From the NCBI RefSeq assembly GCF_024580955.1, contig NZ_JANIKD010000002.1:1-64000 (forward strand): a stretch of DNA of 64,000 nt, written 5' to 3'. Both the position numbers and the translations under genes were made by a program. Under the pieces are notes generated by a model that worked only from the letters and a program-made list of their open reading frames with translations, made no database searches and was not told the DNA's origin. The stretch is from Corynebacterium sp. 122RC1. GTDB taxonomy: Bacteria > Actinomycetota > Actinomycetes > Mycobacteriales > Mycobacteriaceae. This document shows, piece by piece, positions 8,414-16,461 of this stretch. Each line of letters opens with the position of its first letter. The stretch's first letter is position 1.

Positions 8414-8854
8414 CTCGTCTAGTTCGCCGACGCCGCGCCTGCCTGACGTGACTCATCTTTTTTACTGCACCAGTGTCCATCACCCTTTACCTGAAGAACA
8501 ATATGTGAGTTAAGTTGATTTTGCAAGGCCTGGGTAAGGAAAAGTCCACCTCGCTGCATGGAAGTGGCCACCGTTAATCCCCGATACTCTAGCTTGGTCA
8601 GGATCGTAGCTCGTCGGGGTCGCCTTCCAGGACGTCACTATCAAAGAAGGAGGCATTACATGTGCCTTCTCCGCGAAATCTGATGGTTGGTCCTCTACAT
8701 AGGACGAAGTTGAGGCTTGTGTGTTGGGGCTTACTGCGCCTCACCACCATCCCGAAACACGTTTTCCACAACCCAGCCGCTGTAGCCCCACGTTTTCCAC
8801 AGCCTTCAAGATGGCTCCTTTTCAGGCTCGTGAAACGGCGGCACACTGCGGGCT
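8414..8854. other. Intergenic region between higBA and ssd
   Basis: No convincing gene. Short open frames here lack family features and ribosome sites. The only structure I see is a pair of DnaA-box-like nonamers near the ssd end. The rest may be remnant sequence from the insertion of the toxin-antitoxin pair. Confidence 0.5.
8762..8801 (+). promoter_or_regulatory. Two DnaA-box-like nonamers upstream of ssd
   Basis: TTTTCCACA occurs at 8762-8770 and again at 8793-8801, same orientation, 31 bp apart. It fits the relaxed DnaA-box consensus TTWTNCACA. They lie 54-93 bp before the ssd start. Confidence 0.4.
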
Positions 8855-9964
8855 ATGGATACACCAGTTCTTGTTGCAATTACAGACCCGATTATTTACC
8901 CGGAGGCAATGCACGCCGTTGCCGCGACCGGCCGCGTGGCGGTGGATACCACTGACCCGCGGGAGATTACAGTGCAGGCCGCGCGCTGTGGCGTGGTGCT
9001 CTGCGATGCCACTACCGCGCCGCACGTTGCTACGTTGGCGCCGCGCCAGCGCAGGTTCTTGCTCCTCGGCACTTCAGAACCTTCGGGAGGGGAGATTTCG
9101 GCAGGGGAGCGCGGCGGCTGGAAGCTCGCCATGGATCTTCATGCTGAGCAGGTATTTTCTATGCCTGCCGACGTTCCCAAGCTGTTGGAGGCGCTCGCTG
9201 AACAGCACACAGATTCACATTCGCCGCCCGAAGAAAGTGGGCTGCGGCGCCGGTTGCGAGTGCGGGTGATCGCGGTCCTTGGTGGCGTCGGCGGTGCTGG
9301 GACCAGCGTGTTTGCTGCGAGTGTTGCCAGGCATCTCGCCGGCGGAGGTGGGGGCTGCGTGCTCCTCGACGCTGCAACGGCCTCCGGGGGCCTTGACCTG
9401 CTGTTTGGTCTGGAGGACGCGCCGGGGCTGCGGTGGAATGACTTCAGTTTTTCCGGCGGGGCGCTGCGCGGCAGGGAGGTGCTGGATTCGCTTATCGACG
9501 CCGGCCAGGGGCTTCGCCTCCTTTCCCAGGCGCGGTCTGCGGGGGAGGGAGTGACCGGGGAGAAGGTGCGTGCCGCCATTGATTCGCTGCGCGCGCAGGC
9601 GGGGATCAGTGACATCGTGGTGGACGCCGGTGTGCTGGGACAGCAGCCGCAGGGCGTGTTGGACGCGGTGGATGCCGTTGTGCTGGTGGTTCCTGCCGAG
9701 GTGCGGGCGGTGGCGGCCGCCGCAGAGCATGTGCACCAGATCCATTCCCGCAGCCTCCCCCTGGTGCCGGTGGTGCGGGTGCGCGGGTGGGCGTCGGTAC
9801 GCGCGGAGGAGATGGAGCCCTTCCTCGGTGCGGTGCCTGTGGCGCAGTTCGGAAACGTGTTTGGGCTGGCCAAACGCCTGGAGACGGTGGGGCTGGGGCA
9901 GCGGCTGCCCGGGGAGCTTTCGCGGGCGGCCAAGCAGGTGGTGGAGGCGGAGGTGCTGCGATGA
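8855..9964 (+). CDS. ssd: Septum-site-determining / CpaE-like ATPase of the Tad locus
   Basis: MinD/CpaE-superfamily protein. An N-terminal receiver-like region (residues 1-120) is followed by a P-loop-type segment, VLGGVGGAGTSVFAASVARHLA, which is a deviant Walker A. Actinobacterial Ssd (Rv3660c) sits at the head of the Tad operon and affects septum formation when expressed; in other Tad systems CpaE/TadZ localises the pilus machine at the pole. The stop overlaps the tadA start by 4 bp, so ssd is translationally coupled to the pilus genes. No dispersed motif occurs in it. Confidence 0.85.
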   Translation: MDTPVLVAITDPIIYPEAMHAVAATGRVAVDTTDPREITVQAARCGVVLCDATTAPHVATLAPRQRRFLLLGTSEPSGGEISAGERGGWKLAMDLHAEQVFSMPADVPKLLEALAEQHTDSHSPPEESGLRRRLRVRVIAVLGGVGGAGTSVFAASVARHLAGGGGGCVLLDAATASGGLDLLFGLEDAPGLRWNDFSFSGGALRGREVLDSLIDAGQGLRLLSQARSAGEGVTGEKVRAAIDSLRAQAGISDIVVDAGVLGQQPQGVLDAVDAVVLVVPAEVRAVAAAAEHVHQIHSRSLPLVPVVRVRGWASVRAEEMEPFLGAVPVAQFGNVFGLAKRLETVGLGQRLPGELSRAAKQVVEAEVLR

Positions 9965-11076
9965 ACCGGGAGCAGGTGTTGGCGCAGGTACAGCAGCATT
10001 TGGCGAGCCATCCGGAGGTCACGGGGGCTGCGCAGATTGCGGAGGTGATTCGCCAAACCGCGGGCGTGGTCAGTGACAAGGATGTGTTTGACCTGCTGCG
10101 CCAATTGCGCCATGAGACGGTAGGCCTGGGGCCGCTGGAACCGCTGTTGCAGCGCAGGGGAATCACGGACATCGTGGTCAACGGCCCAAACAGCGTGTGG
10201 ATCGACTGCGGCAACGGCATGGAGGCCGCGGGTGTGCGCTTCAGCGACGACGAAGAGGTGCGCAGACTCGCCACCCGCCTCATCTTGGCGTGCGGTGGCA
10301 GGCTTGACAGCGCCCAAAGCTTTGCCGACGCCCGCCTCCAGCACACAGCCACCACAGCCATTCGTGTCCACGCGATGCTCAGCCCACCCTCGGACACCGG
10401 CACCCTTCTCTCCCTGCGCGTGCTGCGCCAGGCCCACATTAGCCTGGGAGAACTCGCCGAAAAAGGCACGTTCACCAGGGACATTGCCGACGCTTTGCGT
10501 GCCCTCGTCCACGCCAAACGCTCCTTTTTGGTGGTAGGCGGCACCGGTTCTGGGAAAACCACGCTGCTCAACGCCCTGCTCGGGGAAGTCCACCCCGGCG
10601 AGCGGATCATCACGATCGAAGACACCGCCGAGCTCCTGCCCAAGCACCCCCACCACGTAGCGCTGCTCACAAGGGCGGCTAACACCGAAGGACGCGGCCA
10701 GATCACCATGCAGGAGCTGCTGAAACAGGCCCTGCGCATGCGCCCGGACCGAATCATTCTGGGCGAAATCCGCGGCGCCGAGGTGGTGGACCTCCTCGCC
10801 GCGCTCAACACAGGCCACGAGGGCTGCGCCGGAACCATCCACGCCAACGCCGCGGAGGAGGTCCCCGCCCGCCTTGAGGCACTGGCTGCCCTCGGTGGGG
10901 TGCCAGCCGTGGCGCTCGGGGCGCAAATTGCGGCTGCCGCGCCGATGGTGCTCTCCATGCAGAAAACTGCCTCGGGCAGGGTGTTGCAGCAGATCAGCGT
11001 GGTAGAACACAATCCAGTTCGGGTGCGCACCCTGTGGCAGCGCAGCAAAGGCTGGGTGGAGGAGGCGCCATGGTAA
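9961..11076 (+). CDS. tadA: Tad secretion ATPase TadA (CpaF family)
   Basis: Cytoplasmic hexameric ATPase that powers assembly of a Flp-type pilus. Walker A is GGTGSGKTTLL; the Asp-box region reads IITIEDTAELL, and Walker B plus the His-box reads RMRPDRIILGEIRGAE followed by TGHEGCAGTIHAN. Length is 371 residues from ATG 9961, which overlaps the ssd stop; the open frame continues upstream to 9787 but only within ssd. TadB follows with a 7-bp overlap. It is the only ATPase of this type in the window. Confidence 0.93.
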   Translation: MNREQVLAQVQQHLASHPEVTGAAQIAEVIRQTAGVVSDKDVFDLLRQLRHETVGLGPLEPLLQRRGITDIVVNGPNSVWIDCGNGMEAAGVRFSDDEEVRRLATRLILACGGRLDSAQSFADARLQHTATTAIRVHAMLSPPSDTGTLLSLRVLRQAHISLGELAEKGTFTRDIADALRALVHAKRSFLVVGGTGSGKTTLLNALLGEVHPGERIITIEDTAELLPKHPHHVALLTRAANTEGRGQITMQELLKQALRMRPDRIILGEIRGAEVVDLLAALNTGHEGCAGTIHANAAEEVPARLEALAALGGVPAVALGAQIAAAAPMVLSMQKTASGRVLQQISVVEHNPVRVRTLWQRSKGWVEEAPW

Positions 11077-11897
11077 GCAACCCTTCGGCGGTGCTCGCCT
11101 GCCTCGTGTGCCTTGCCCTCGCCCTTGCTCTGCCTTCACCACGGTTTCTGCGGCGCGTGCAACACCCTGGCAGCGGCAGCGGCAATGCCCATTCCAAGCG
11201 CCTGCCAACAACGCGCCTCCTGTGGGCCGTAGGCACGCTGGGGCTTGTGGGGATGTGGGCGCTGGGGGCGTCGGTCATCCTCATTGCCTTGGTGATGATC
11301 GCTGCAACACTGTGGCGCATTGCCTCGGGGATCGCGGTGAAGCGGCGTTCCAACCAGCGAAAACGCTATCTTTCGCAAGTGCTGGGGCTCGTGGTGGGCG
11401 AGCTGCGCGCCGGCACCCCCATGGATCACGCACTCGAACACGCGCTGGAGGAACTCAGCCCCGTTCAGGCACGCGCCGCACCGATTCCGCAGCAACTGCA
11501 CGCCACCGTCCGCGCGATGCGGCTCGGGGCGCAAGGGGAAAAGCACCTTCTGGCCGTTGCCCATGAGGAGCTGGTGTTTATGGCGCAGTGCTGGAATGTT
11601 GCCGCACGCCACGGCGTTGCGTTGGCGCCGCTGATCCACCAGGTGCAACTGCGCCTCGACGCCGAGCTCAGCCACCATTCAGAGACCAACGCCAACCTTC
11701 AGGGGCCGCAGGCCACCGCTGTGCTGCTGAGCCTATTGCCGCTGCTTGGGATCGGTTTGGGGGCATCGATGGGCGCTAATCCGGTGGCCCTGTTTAGTAA
11801 CACGGCGGTCGGGGCGGTGCTTCTGCTCGTGGGAACTGGCCTGCTCTGCGCGGGAGCGCTGTGGGCGCACCGGATTTTGCAGGGGGTGGCGGCATGA
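11070..11897 (+). CDS. tadB: Tad pilus inner-membrane platform protein TadB
   Basis: Type II secretion F-domain platform protein. Hydrophobic helices at residues 6-20, about 45-80 and near the C-terminus flank a cytoplasmic region with the conserved pattern VGELRAGTPMDHALE. ATG 11070 overlaps the tadA stop and is preceded by GGAGGAG. With TadC it should form the membrane platform on which TadA works. The actinobacterial members are short and diverged, so assignment rests on both position and the F-domain-like middle. Confidence 0.82.
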   Translation: MVSNPSAVLACLVCLALALALPSPRFLRRVQHPGSGSGNAHSKRLPTTRLLWAVGTLGLVGMWALGASVILIALVMIAATLWRIASGIAVKRRSNQRKRYLSQVLGLVVGELRAGTPMDHALEHALEELSPVQARAAPIPQQLHATVRAMRLGAQGEKHLLAVAHEELVFMAQCWNVAARHGVALAPLIHQVQLRLDAELSHHSETNANLQGPQATAVLLSLLPLLGIGLGASMGANPVALFSNTAVGAVLLLVGTGLLCAGALWAHRILQGVAA

Positions 11898-12445
11898 TGC
11901 TCGTGATCGCCGCGATGCTGGTTGCCTGCGCGTTGTGGCTCACCCCGCCGCGGCGGCTGCGCCATGCCCACGCCCCAGTGGGACCTCCGCCCGAGCAGGC
12001 AAGCGCCCTGGAAACCGCCAATGACCTGGAGCTGCTCACCGCGTGCCTGCAGGCCGGGCTGAGTCCAGCCGCGGCGGTGCACACCGTGGCCAATTGCAGC
12101 CACAACCCCAGATGGGCACAGGTAGCAACGCTGATGCACATGGGTGCGCCCGCCCACCGCGCCTGGCAGCCCCTTGAGGCCGATGCCCACTGCCGCGAAC
12201 TCGTGGCACTCGCACGCGCCTCCGGCCGCACCGGTGCTGGCATGCAGGAAGGCTGCGCCCGGCTGGCAGAGGATCTCCGCCGCCAAGCAAGCCACCTGGC
12301 AACCGCAAAAGCCCAGCGCGCCGGGGTCCTCATGGCCCTGCCGCTCAGCCTGTGCTTCCTGCCCGCCTTCTTCCTGCTGGGGCTGATCCCAGTAATTGTT
12401 GACCTCGGCATGGAACTTCTAGGGGGTCTCAACCTGTCTAAGTAA
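11894..12445 (+). CDS. tadC: Tad pilus inner-membrane platform protein TadC
   Basis: Second F-domain platform protein, 183 residues. An N-terminal hydrophobic helix is followed by ELLTACLQAGLSPAAAVHTVA, a characteristic F-domain helix pair, and a C-terminal pair of membrane helices (LPLSLCFLPAFFLLGLIPVIV). The start ATGA overlaps the tadB stop. It is followed after 51 bp by the pilin gene, which has its own strong ribosome site (AAAGGAGA). Confidence 0.85.
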   Translation: MMLVIAAMLVACALWLTPPRRLRHAHAPVGPPPEQASALETANDLELLTACLQAGLSPAAAVHTVANCSHNPRWAQVATLMHMGAPAHRAWQPLEADAHCRELVALARASGRTGAGMQEGCARLAEDLRRQASHLATAKAQRAGVLMALPLSLCFLPAFFLLGLIPVIVDLGMELLGGLNLSK

Positions 12446-12496
12446 CTAGGGGCAAAACCGCCCTTGGACACACACCAAACACAAAAGGAGAACACC

Positions 12497-12694
12497 ATGA
12501 ACACCACGAACAAACAGCAACCACGTCCCGCTCTGCTTGCCGATGAACGCGGCATGACCAGCGTGGAATACGCCCTCGGGGCGCTCGCCGCCACCGCACT
12601 CGCCGGGGCGCTGTACTTTGTTGCCCAATCCCAGGCCGTGCGCGACGCCATCGAGCAAGTAGTCACCGGCGCACTCAACAACGTCCCAGGCTAA
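12497..12694 (+). CDS. Flp-type pilin (DUF4244 family)
   Basis: A 65-residue prepilin. After a polar leader, DERG-MTSVEYALG is the Flp prepilin cleavage motif: cleavage after Gly, Glu at +5 and Tyr at +6. A single hydrophobic helix of about 20 residues follows, with a short polar C-terminus. This should be the major subunit of the pilus built by TadA/B/C. ATG 12497 follows AAAGGAGA by about 6 bases, the strongest ribosome site in the operon, consistent with high pilin demand. No prepilin peptidase gene is seen in this window. Confidence 0.88.
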   Translation: MNTTNKQQPRPALLADERGMTSVEYALGALAATALAGALYFVAQSQAVRDAIEQVVTGALNNVPG

Positions 12695-12698
12695 GCAC

Positions 12699-12989
12699 AT
12701 GCGCAACGACGCCGGCATGGTCACCCTCGAATCCGCCCTCGCTGCGGCGGCGCTGCTGCTGTTTACCTCCGCGCTGATCGGGGTCCTCTCCACCTTCGGG
12801 TCCCTCATCCTGGCGGTGGACCTCGCCGGCGCCGCCGCCAGATCCCACGCCATCGGGGTGGCATACACCCCACCACGGGGCAGCGTAAGCATAGAGGAAA
12901 GTAGCACCCACGTCACCGCCACCGCCCACGTTCCCGCACCATTTGGGGACATGCGCGCCCAGGCGGTCTACCCCAAGGAAACCTCATGA
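12699..12989 (+). CDS. TadE-like minor pilin
   Basis: A 96-residue protein whose N-terminus NDAG-MVTLESALA again shows a Gly-cleaved, Glu+5 prepilin motif, followed by one hydrophobic helix and a beta-rich C-terminal part. TadE-like proteins are pseudopilins that help assemble Flp pili. The gene starts 4 bp after the pilin stop and overlaps the next start by 4 bp (corresponds to Rv3655c). A CCTCATG copy lies at this overlap (12982). Confidence 0.8.
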   Translation: MRNDAGMVTLESALAAAALLLFTSALIGVLSTFGSLILAVDLAGAAARSHAIGVAYTPPRGSVSIEESSTHVTATAHVPAPFGDMRAQAVYPKETS

Positions 12990-13339
12990 CCCCTCATGAG
13001 CACACCGACGATGCCCGCGGCAACATGACCATCTTCGCCGCGGGCATCGCCTGTGCCCTCACCGCAATCCTACTAGCCGCAGTAGGTGCCGCCAGCCTGG
13101 TTCTCCAACAGCACAAGGCGCAGGTTGCGGCAGACATGGCCGCGATCGCCGGCGCCACCTCCCTCATGAACACCACCGATGCCGACGCCGACGCCTGCGC
13201 CACAGCCAGCACCACCGCCCACGCCAACAACGCCGAGCTCACGAGCTGCACCATCTATGCCCTCGACGTCCAAGTCAGCGTCCGCGTTGGCCTGCGCACC
13301 GCCCAGGCCAACGCCGGCCCTCATGAGCAAGGGTCGTAG
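12986..13339 (+). CDS. TadG-like / Rv3654c-like secreted protein of the Tad locus
   Basis: 117 residues. After DDARGNMTIFAAGIAC comes one hydrophobic helix and the segment HKAQVAADMAAIAGA, the hallmark of TadG-like proteins (helicase/secretion neighbourhood family). The C-terminus ends inside the last codons of the convergent helicase gene; 19 bp are shared, and the dispersed motif at 13318 supplies both this protein's P-H-E-Q residues and the helicase stop codon. Three motif copies fall in this short gene (12991, 13161, 13318), more than in any other Tad gene. Confidence 0.75.
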   Translation: MTPHEHTDDARGNMTIFAAGIACALTAILLAAVGAASLVLQQHKAQVAADMAAIAGATSLMNTTDADADACATASTTAHANNAELTSCTIYALDVQVSVRVGLRTAQANAGPHEQGS

Positions 13340-15672
13340 CCGCCGAGCATGGTGCACAACGCACCCAACAGTTTGATCGCACCTGCCTTGTCCAGCGGGT
13401 TGTTTCCGTTGCCGCACTTTGGCGACTGCACGCAGCTCGGGCACCCCGCCTCGCACGCACAAGAGCGCACGGCTTCAAAGGTGGCTTGGATCCATTCGTC
13501 GAATCGTTCATAGCCACAGTCAGCAAAGCCGGCGCCACCTGGGGTGCCGTCATACACGAACACCGTCGGTAAGCCCGTGTCAGCATGCAGCGCAGTGGAC
13601 ACCCCGCCGATGTCCCAGCGATCGCATGTGGCAATCAGCGGCAACATACCGATCGCCGCGTGCTCCGCCGCATGCAGCGCCCCAGGGACATCCGTGATCC
13701 CCAACTCCTGAAGTACCAACGGGTCCACCGTATAGGCCACCGCCCTGGTCACCAACGCCTGAGCCGGCAGATCCAGCGGCACCATCCCGATGGTTTCCCC
13801 GGCGATCGACTTCATCACATAACCCGTCACCTGCGTAGTCACCTCCACCTCCAGATTGGAAACCCACAGGCCAGGGGAGGGATTCACCACCTTCTGCTCA
13901 TCGTGCGGCACATCCACAATCCGGATGTCCGTGGTGGAACGCGAATACGTGTTGTACTCAGGGGCCTCTGGGTGCACCAACGCAACCCCCTCATGGAGAT
14001 CCAGCTCATCCACAACGAACTGCTCACCCATATGCAGGTACACCGCGCCGGGGTGGAGCTGGCTGAGCGCCAAGGATTCATCGGTGGTGCCAAGCAGGCG
14101 CCCGTCGGTGGCGTCCACAATGGCCACCGAGTTTCCCGTGCCGCGCAACTGCACCTGGGTCTGCGGCGGGGCGACGCCCGGGGGTTGGACGGCGAACCAG
14201 CCGCCGGGGCGCCTGCGCAACCTCCCCTCATGAGCAAGCTCATGAGGGAGGGTGGGGCCCGCGAGGGCGTAGATCTCGGCGTCGGAAAGCGGCGCCTCCA
14301 CCGCCGCGCACAGCACGTGGCCGCGCACGATGTGGGGGTTGTGGGGGTTGAAGACGGTGCGCTCGAGGGGTTTGTCCAGAAGCGCTTCGGGGTGGTGGAT
14401 GAGGTAGGTGTCCATGGGTTCGTCGCGGGCCACGAGGGTGACCAGGCTGCCTTGGCCGCGCCGACCTGCGCGCCCAGCCTGCTGCCAGAAGCTGGCCACG
14501 GTCCCAGGAAAGCCGGCGGTGACCACCGCATCCAGGCCGCCGACGTCGATGCCCAGCTCTAGTGCGTTTGTAGAGGCCACGCCCAACAAATCGCCGTTGT
14601 CCAAGGCCTGTTCGAGCGCCCGGCGGTGCTCCGCGAGGTACCCCGCGCGGTAGGCTGCCACCCTGGCTGCGTCGGCAGGCCTTCCCATGCTGGAGAGCTC
14701 TTCTGCACAGCGCAGCGCCGTGATTTCCGCTTGCCTGCGGGAACGGACGAACGCGAGGGTGCGTGCGCCTTCCGCGATGAGGGTGGCCATGATGCTGGCG
14801 GTTTCGGTGCTGGCGGCGCGGCGGACGGGGGCGCCGCCTTCGTCGCTGATGCCTTCGATGAAGCCAGGTTCCCAGAGCATGATCGTGCGTGGGCCGCGGG
14901 GTGCGGTGTCGCGCTCGACTGCTTCCACGGGTGCGCCGATGAGGGTGGAGGCGTGGGCGGCGGGGTCGTTGCTGGTGGCGGAGGCGAGGATCACGGTGGG
15001 GTGGGCGCCGTAGCGGGCGCAAAGGCGTAGGAGGCGGCGCAGCACTAGGGAGACGCCGGCGCCGAACACTCCGCGGTAGGAGTGGGCTTCGTCGATGATG
15101 ATGAAGTGCAGATTGCGCAGCATGCGGCCCCATTTTGTGTGGTTGGGCAAGATGGCTTGGTGCAGCATGTCGGGGTTGGTGACCACTAGCCGGGAGCGTT
15201 CGCGGATGGTGGGGCGGGCGTCGGTGGGGGTGTCGCCGTCGTAGGGGCTGGGGTGTACCTCATGGAGACCCTCAATTTCGCTGCACATTTGCAGCAGGGT
15301 GCCCAGTTGGTCATTGCCCAGCGCCTTCGTGGGCGTGAGGTACAGCGCCGTGGCCCGCGGCTCCTGCGCCAGCCGCGAAAGCACCGCGAGCTGGTACGCC
15401 AGGGACTTACCCGAAGAGGTCGCCGTAGCCAGCACCACATGCCGTCCCTCCCACGCTAACGACGCAGCCAGCGCCTGGTGCTCGTACAGCGCCGTGATGC
15501 CCCTCGCTGTAAGCCAGTGCTGGAGGCCGGGGTGTGTCCATGAGGGGAAAGGGGCGTACTCGGCGCGCTTCGCCGGCTGCGTAACCAGGTGGGTGCAGGT
15601 GGAGGTGTGCTGCGATTCTTGCACCGCGCGGGCCAATTCCTCCCCCGTATGAGGGCGCGCGGGGTGGGTCAC
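13321..15672 (-). CDS. Lhr-like DEAD/DEAH-box helicase with C-terminal DUF1998 cysteine cluster
   Basis: Superfamily 2 helicase (Rv3649-like). Walker A is TATSSGKS, motif II IIIDEAH, motif III SATS, motif VI QQAGRAGRRG. The C-terminal region carries CACEAGCPSC and a further cysteine (PKCGNGN), a four-cysteine cluster of the DUF1998 type, probably metal binding. It probably acts in DNA repair; the substrate is unknown. It contains an inverted pair of the dispersed motif in frame (14225-14248, giving LPHELAHEGRL) and further single copies at 13988, 15258 and 15539. Its stop TGA lies in the motif shared with the TadG-like gene. Confidence 0.9.
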   Translation of the reverse strand: MTHPARPHTGEELARAVQESQHTSTCTHLVTQPAKRAEYAPFPSWTHPGLQHWLTARGITALYEHQALAASLAWEGRHVVLATATSSGKSLAYQLAVLSRLAQEPRATALYLTPTKALGNDQLGTLLQMCSEIEGLHEVHPSPYDGDTPTDARPTIRERSRLVVTNPDMLHQAILPNHTKWGRMLRNLHFIIIDEAHSYRGVFGAGVSLVLRRLLRLCARYGAHPTVILASATSNDPAAHASTLIGAPVEAVERDTAPRGPRTIMLWEPGFIEGISDEGGAPVRRAASTETASIMATLIAEGARTLAFVRSRRQAEITALRCAEELSSMGRPADAARVAAYRAGYLAEHRRALEQALDNGDLLGVASTNALELGIDVGGLDAVVTAGFPGTVASFWQQAGRAGRRGQGSLVTLVARDEPMDTYLIHHPEALLDKPLERTVFNPHNPHIVRGHVLCAAVEAPLSDAEIYALAGPTLPHELAHEGRLRRRPGGWFAVQPPGVAPPQTQVQLRGTGNSVAIVDATDGRLLGTTDESLALSQLHPGAVYLHMGEQFVVDELDLHEGVALVHPEAPEYNTYSRSTTDIRIVDVPHDEQKVVNPSPGLWVSNLEVEVTTQVTGYVMKSIAGETIGMVPLDLPAQALVTRAVAYTVDPLVLQELGITDVPGALHAAEHAAIGMLPLIATCDRWDIGGVSTALHADTGLPTVFVYDGTPGGAGFADCGYERFDEWIQATFEAVRSCACEAGCPSCVQSPKCGNGNNPLDKAGAIKLLGALCTMLGGYDPCS
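14223..14250. repeat. In-frame inverted pair of the dispersed motif inside the helicase
   Basis: CCCCTCATGAG and CTCATGAGGG face each other with only CAAG... between. The helicase frame stays open across both arms and reads LPHELAHEG. Intrinsic termination is unlikely because no T tract follows on either strand. Confidence 0.85.
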
Positions 15673-16056
15673 ATTTTCCTCCCGAAACTATTGTGAAAAC
15701 TTGCGTGAACTGCGCCTACATTGCCAGGTGCGGTGAGGTGCTGAAAAAGATTTTGGCCGAAAATCGGAAGAATTTTGATTGTACGCTTCTGGTTTGCTGG
15801 GATTCGTGACACACTGGCTAATGGTCGCCAAGGAGCAACCAAGGAAATCCCGAGTGTGATCGTGCTGCGAGCGCGGTGGAAGCAGGGGTTCCGGTAGTTG
15901 CTTCTTATTTTTTGCTTCAGGTGGCTGCGCTATTCACACAGTGCTGATGTACAAGGTGATTGGCGTGGTGATATGCAGGTCAGAAAGTTTGGCTCCCACG
16001 CAAGGACGCTTTGCAACTCCGCGGGCGTCACAATCCAAAATAAGGAAGTTTTCAAA
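15673..16056. promoter_or_regulatory. Helicase/cspA divergent intergenic region and cspA leader
   Basis: No gene supported. The 3' part is the long untranslated leader typical of cold-shock genes; TAAGGAAG at about 16041 is the ribosome site for cspA. I cannot fix a single promoter with confidence. Confidence 0.4.
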
Positions 16057-16260
16057 ATGGCACAGGGCACTGTGAAATGGTTCAACGCTGAAAAGGGCTT
16101 CGGCTTCATCGCTCCTGAGGACGGCTCCGCTGACGTCTTCGTCCACTACTCCGAGATCGAGGGCAACGGCTTCCGCACCCTGGAAGAGGACCAGAAGGTG
16201 GAGTTTGAGATCGGTGAGGGCGCAAAGGGCCCACAGGCGCAGTCTGTTCGCGCGCTGTAA
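16057..16260 (+). CDS. cspA: Cold-shock protein, CspA family
   Basis: A 67-residue OB-fold RNA chaperone. The nucleic-acid-binding motifs RNP1 (KGFGFI) and RNP2 (VFVHY) are intact. ATG 16057 follows TAAGGAAG and starts MAQGTVKWF, the standard family N-terminus. It binds single-stranded RNA to prevent secondary structure and probably responds to growth state or cold. It lies between the helicase and topA as in mycobacteria (Rv3648c). Confidence 0.96.
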   Translation: MAQGTVKWFNAEKGFGFIAPEDGSADVFVHYSEIEGNGFRTLEEDQKVEFEIGEGAKGPQAQSVRAL

Positions 16261-16291
16261 ACAAAATCTGTAAGCAAATACAGTAACTTTT

Positions 16292-16305
16292 CCCCTCATG
16301 AGGGA
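16292..16305. repeat. Palindrome formed by two fused motif copies downstream of cspA
   Basis: CCCTCATGAGGG is a perfect 12-bp palindrome in which two opposed copies share CATG. It stands 32 bp after the cspA stop, with no T tract. Confidence 0.8.
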
Positions 16306-16461
16306 ACGCTTCAGCGTGATCGTTGAGGCGGCACACAAGAGCGCAGCCAAGCGTAATGCTTCCTAGCATTTTGCTTAGGGTGCGTTTTTGCATATTGCGA
16401 GCTGCTAGGTTAGAACGAGTAGCGTTAAGCACCGGTTAAGGAATTGAGGTTTTCACCTTTC

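Noticed and set aside
8598..8846. 82-codon open frame in the higBA-ssd gap
   Set aside because: No ribosome site, no conserved motif, overlaps the DnaA-like boxes and the ssd leader; likely chance.
9139..11211. 690-codon open frame opposite ssd and tadA
   Set aside because: Low-complexity R, A, P and S-rich translation without any recognisable domain; it is the shadow of the tad genes.
8855..13339. Phage or conjugative origin for the tad genes
   Set aside because: Order and position match the mycobacterial Rv3660c-Rv3654c block and base composition is like the surroundings; vertical inheritance is simpler.
15673..16056. Riboswitch in the cspA leader
   Set aside because: I cannot see conserved helices of a known class; the long leader is explained by cold-shock RNA regulation.
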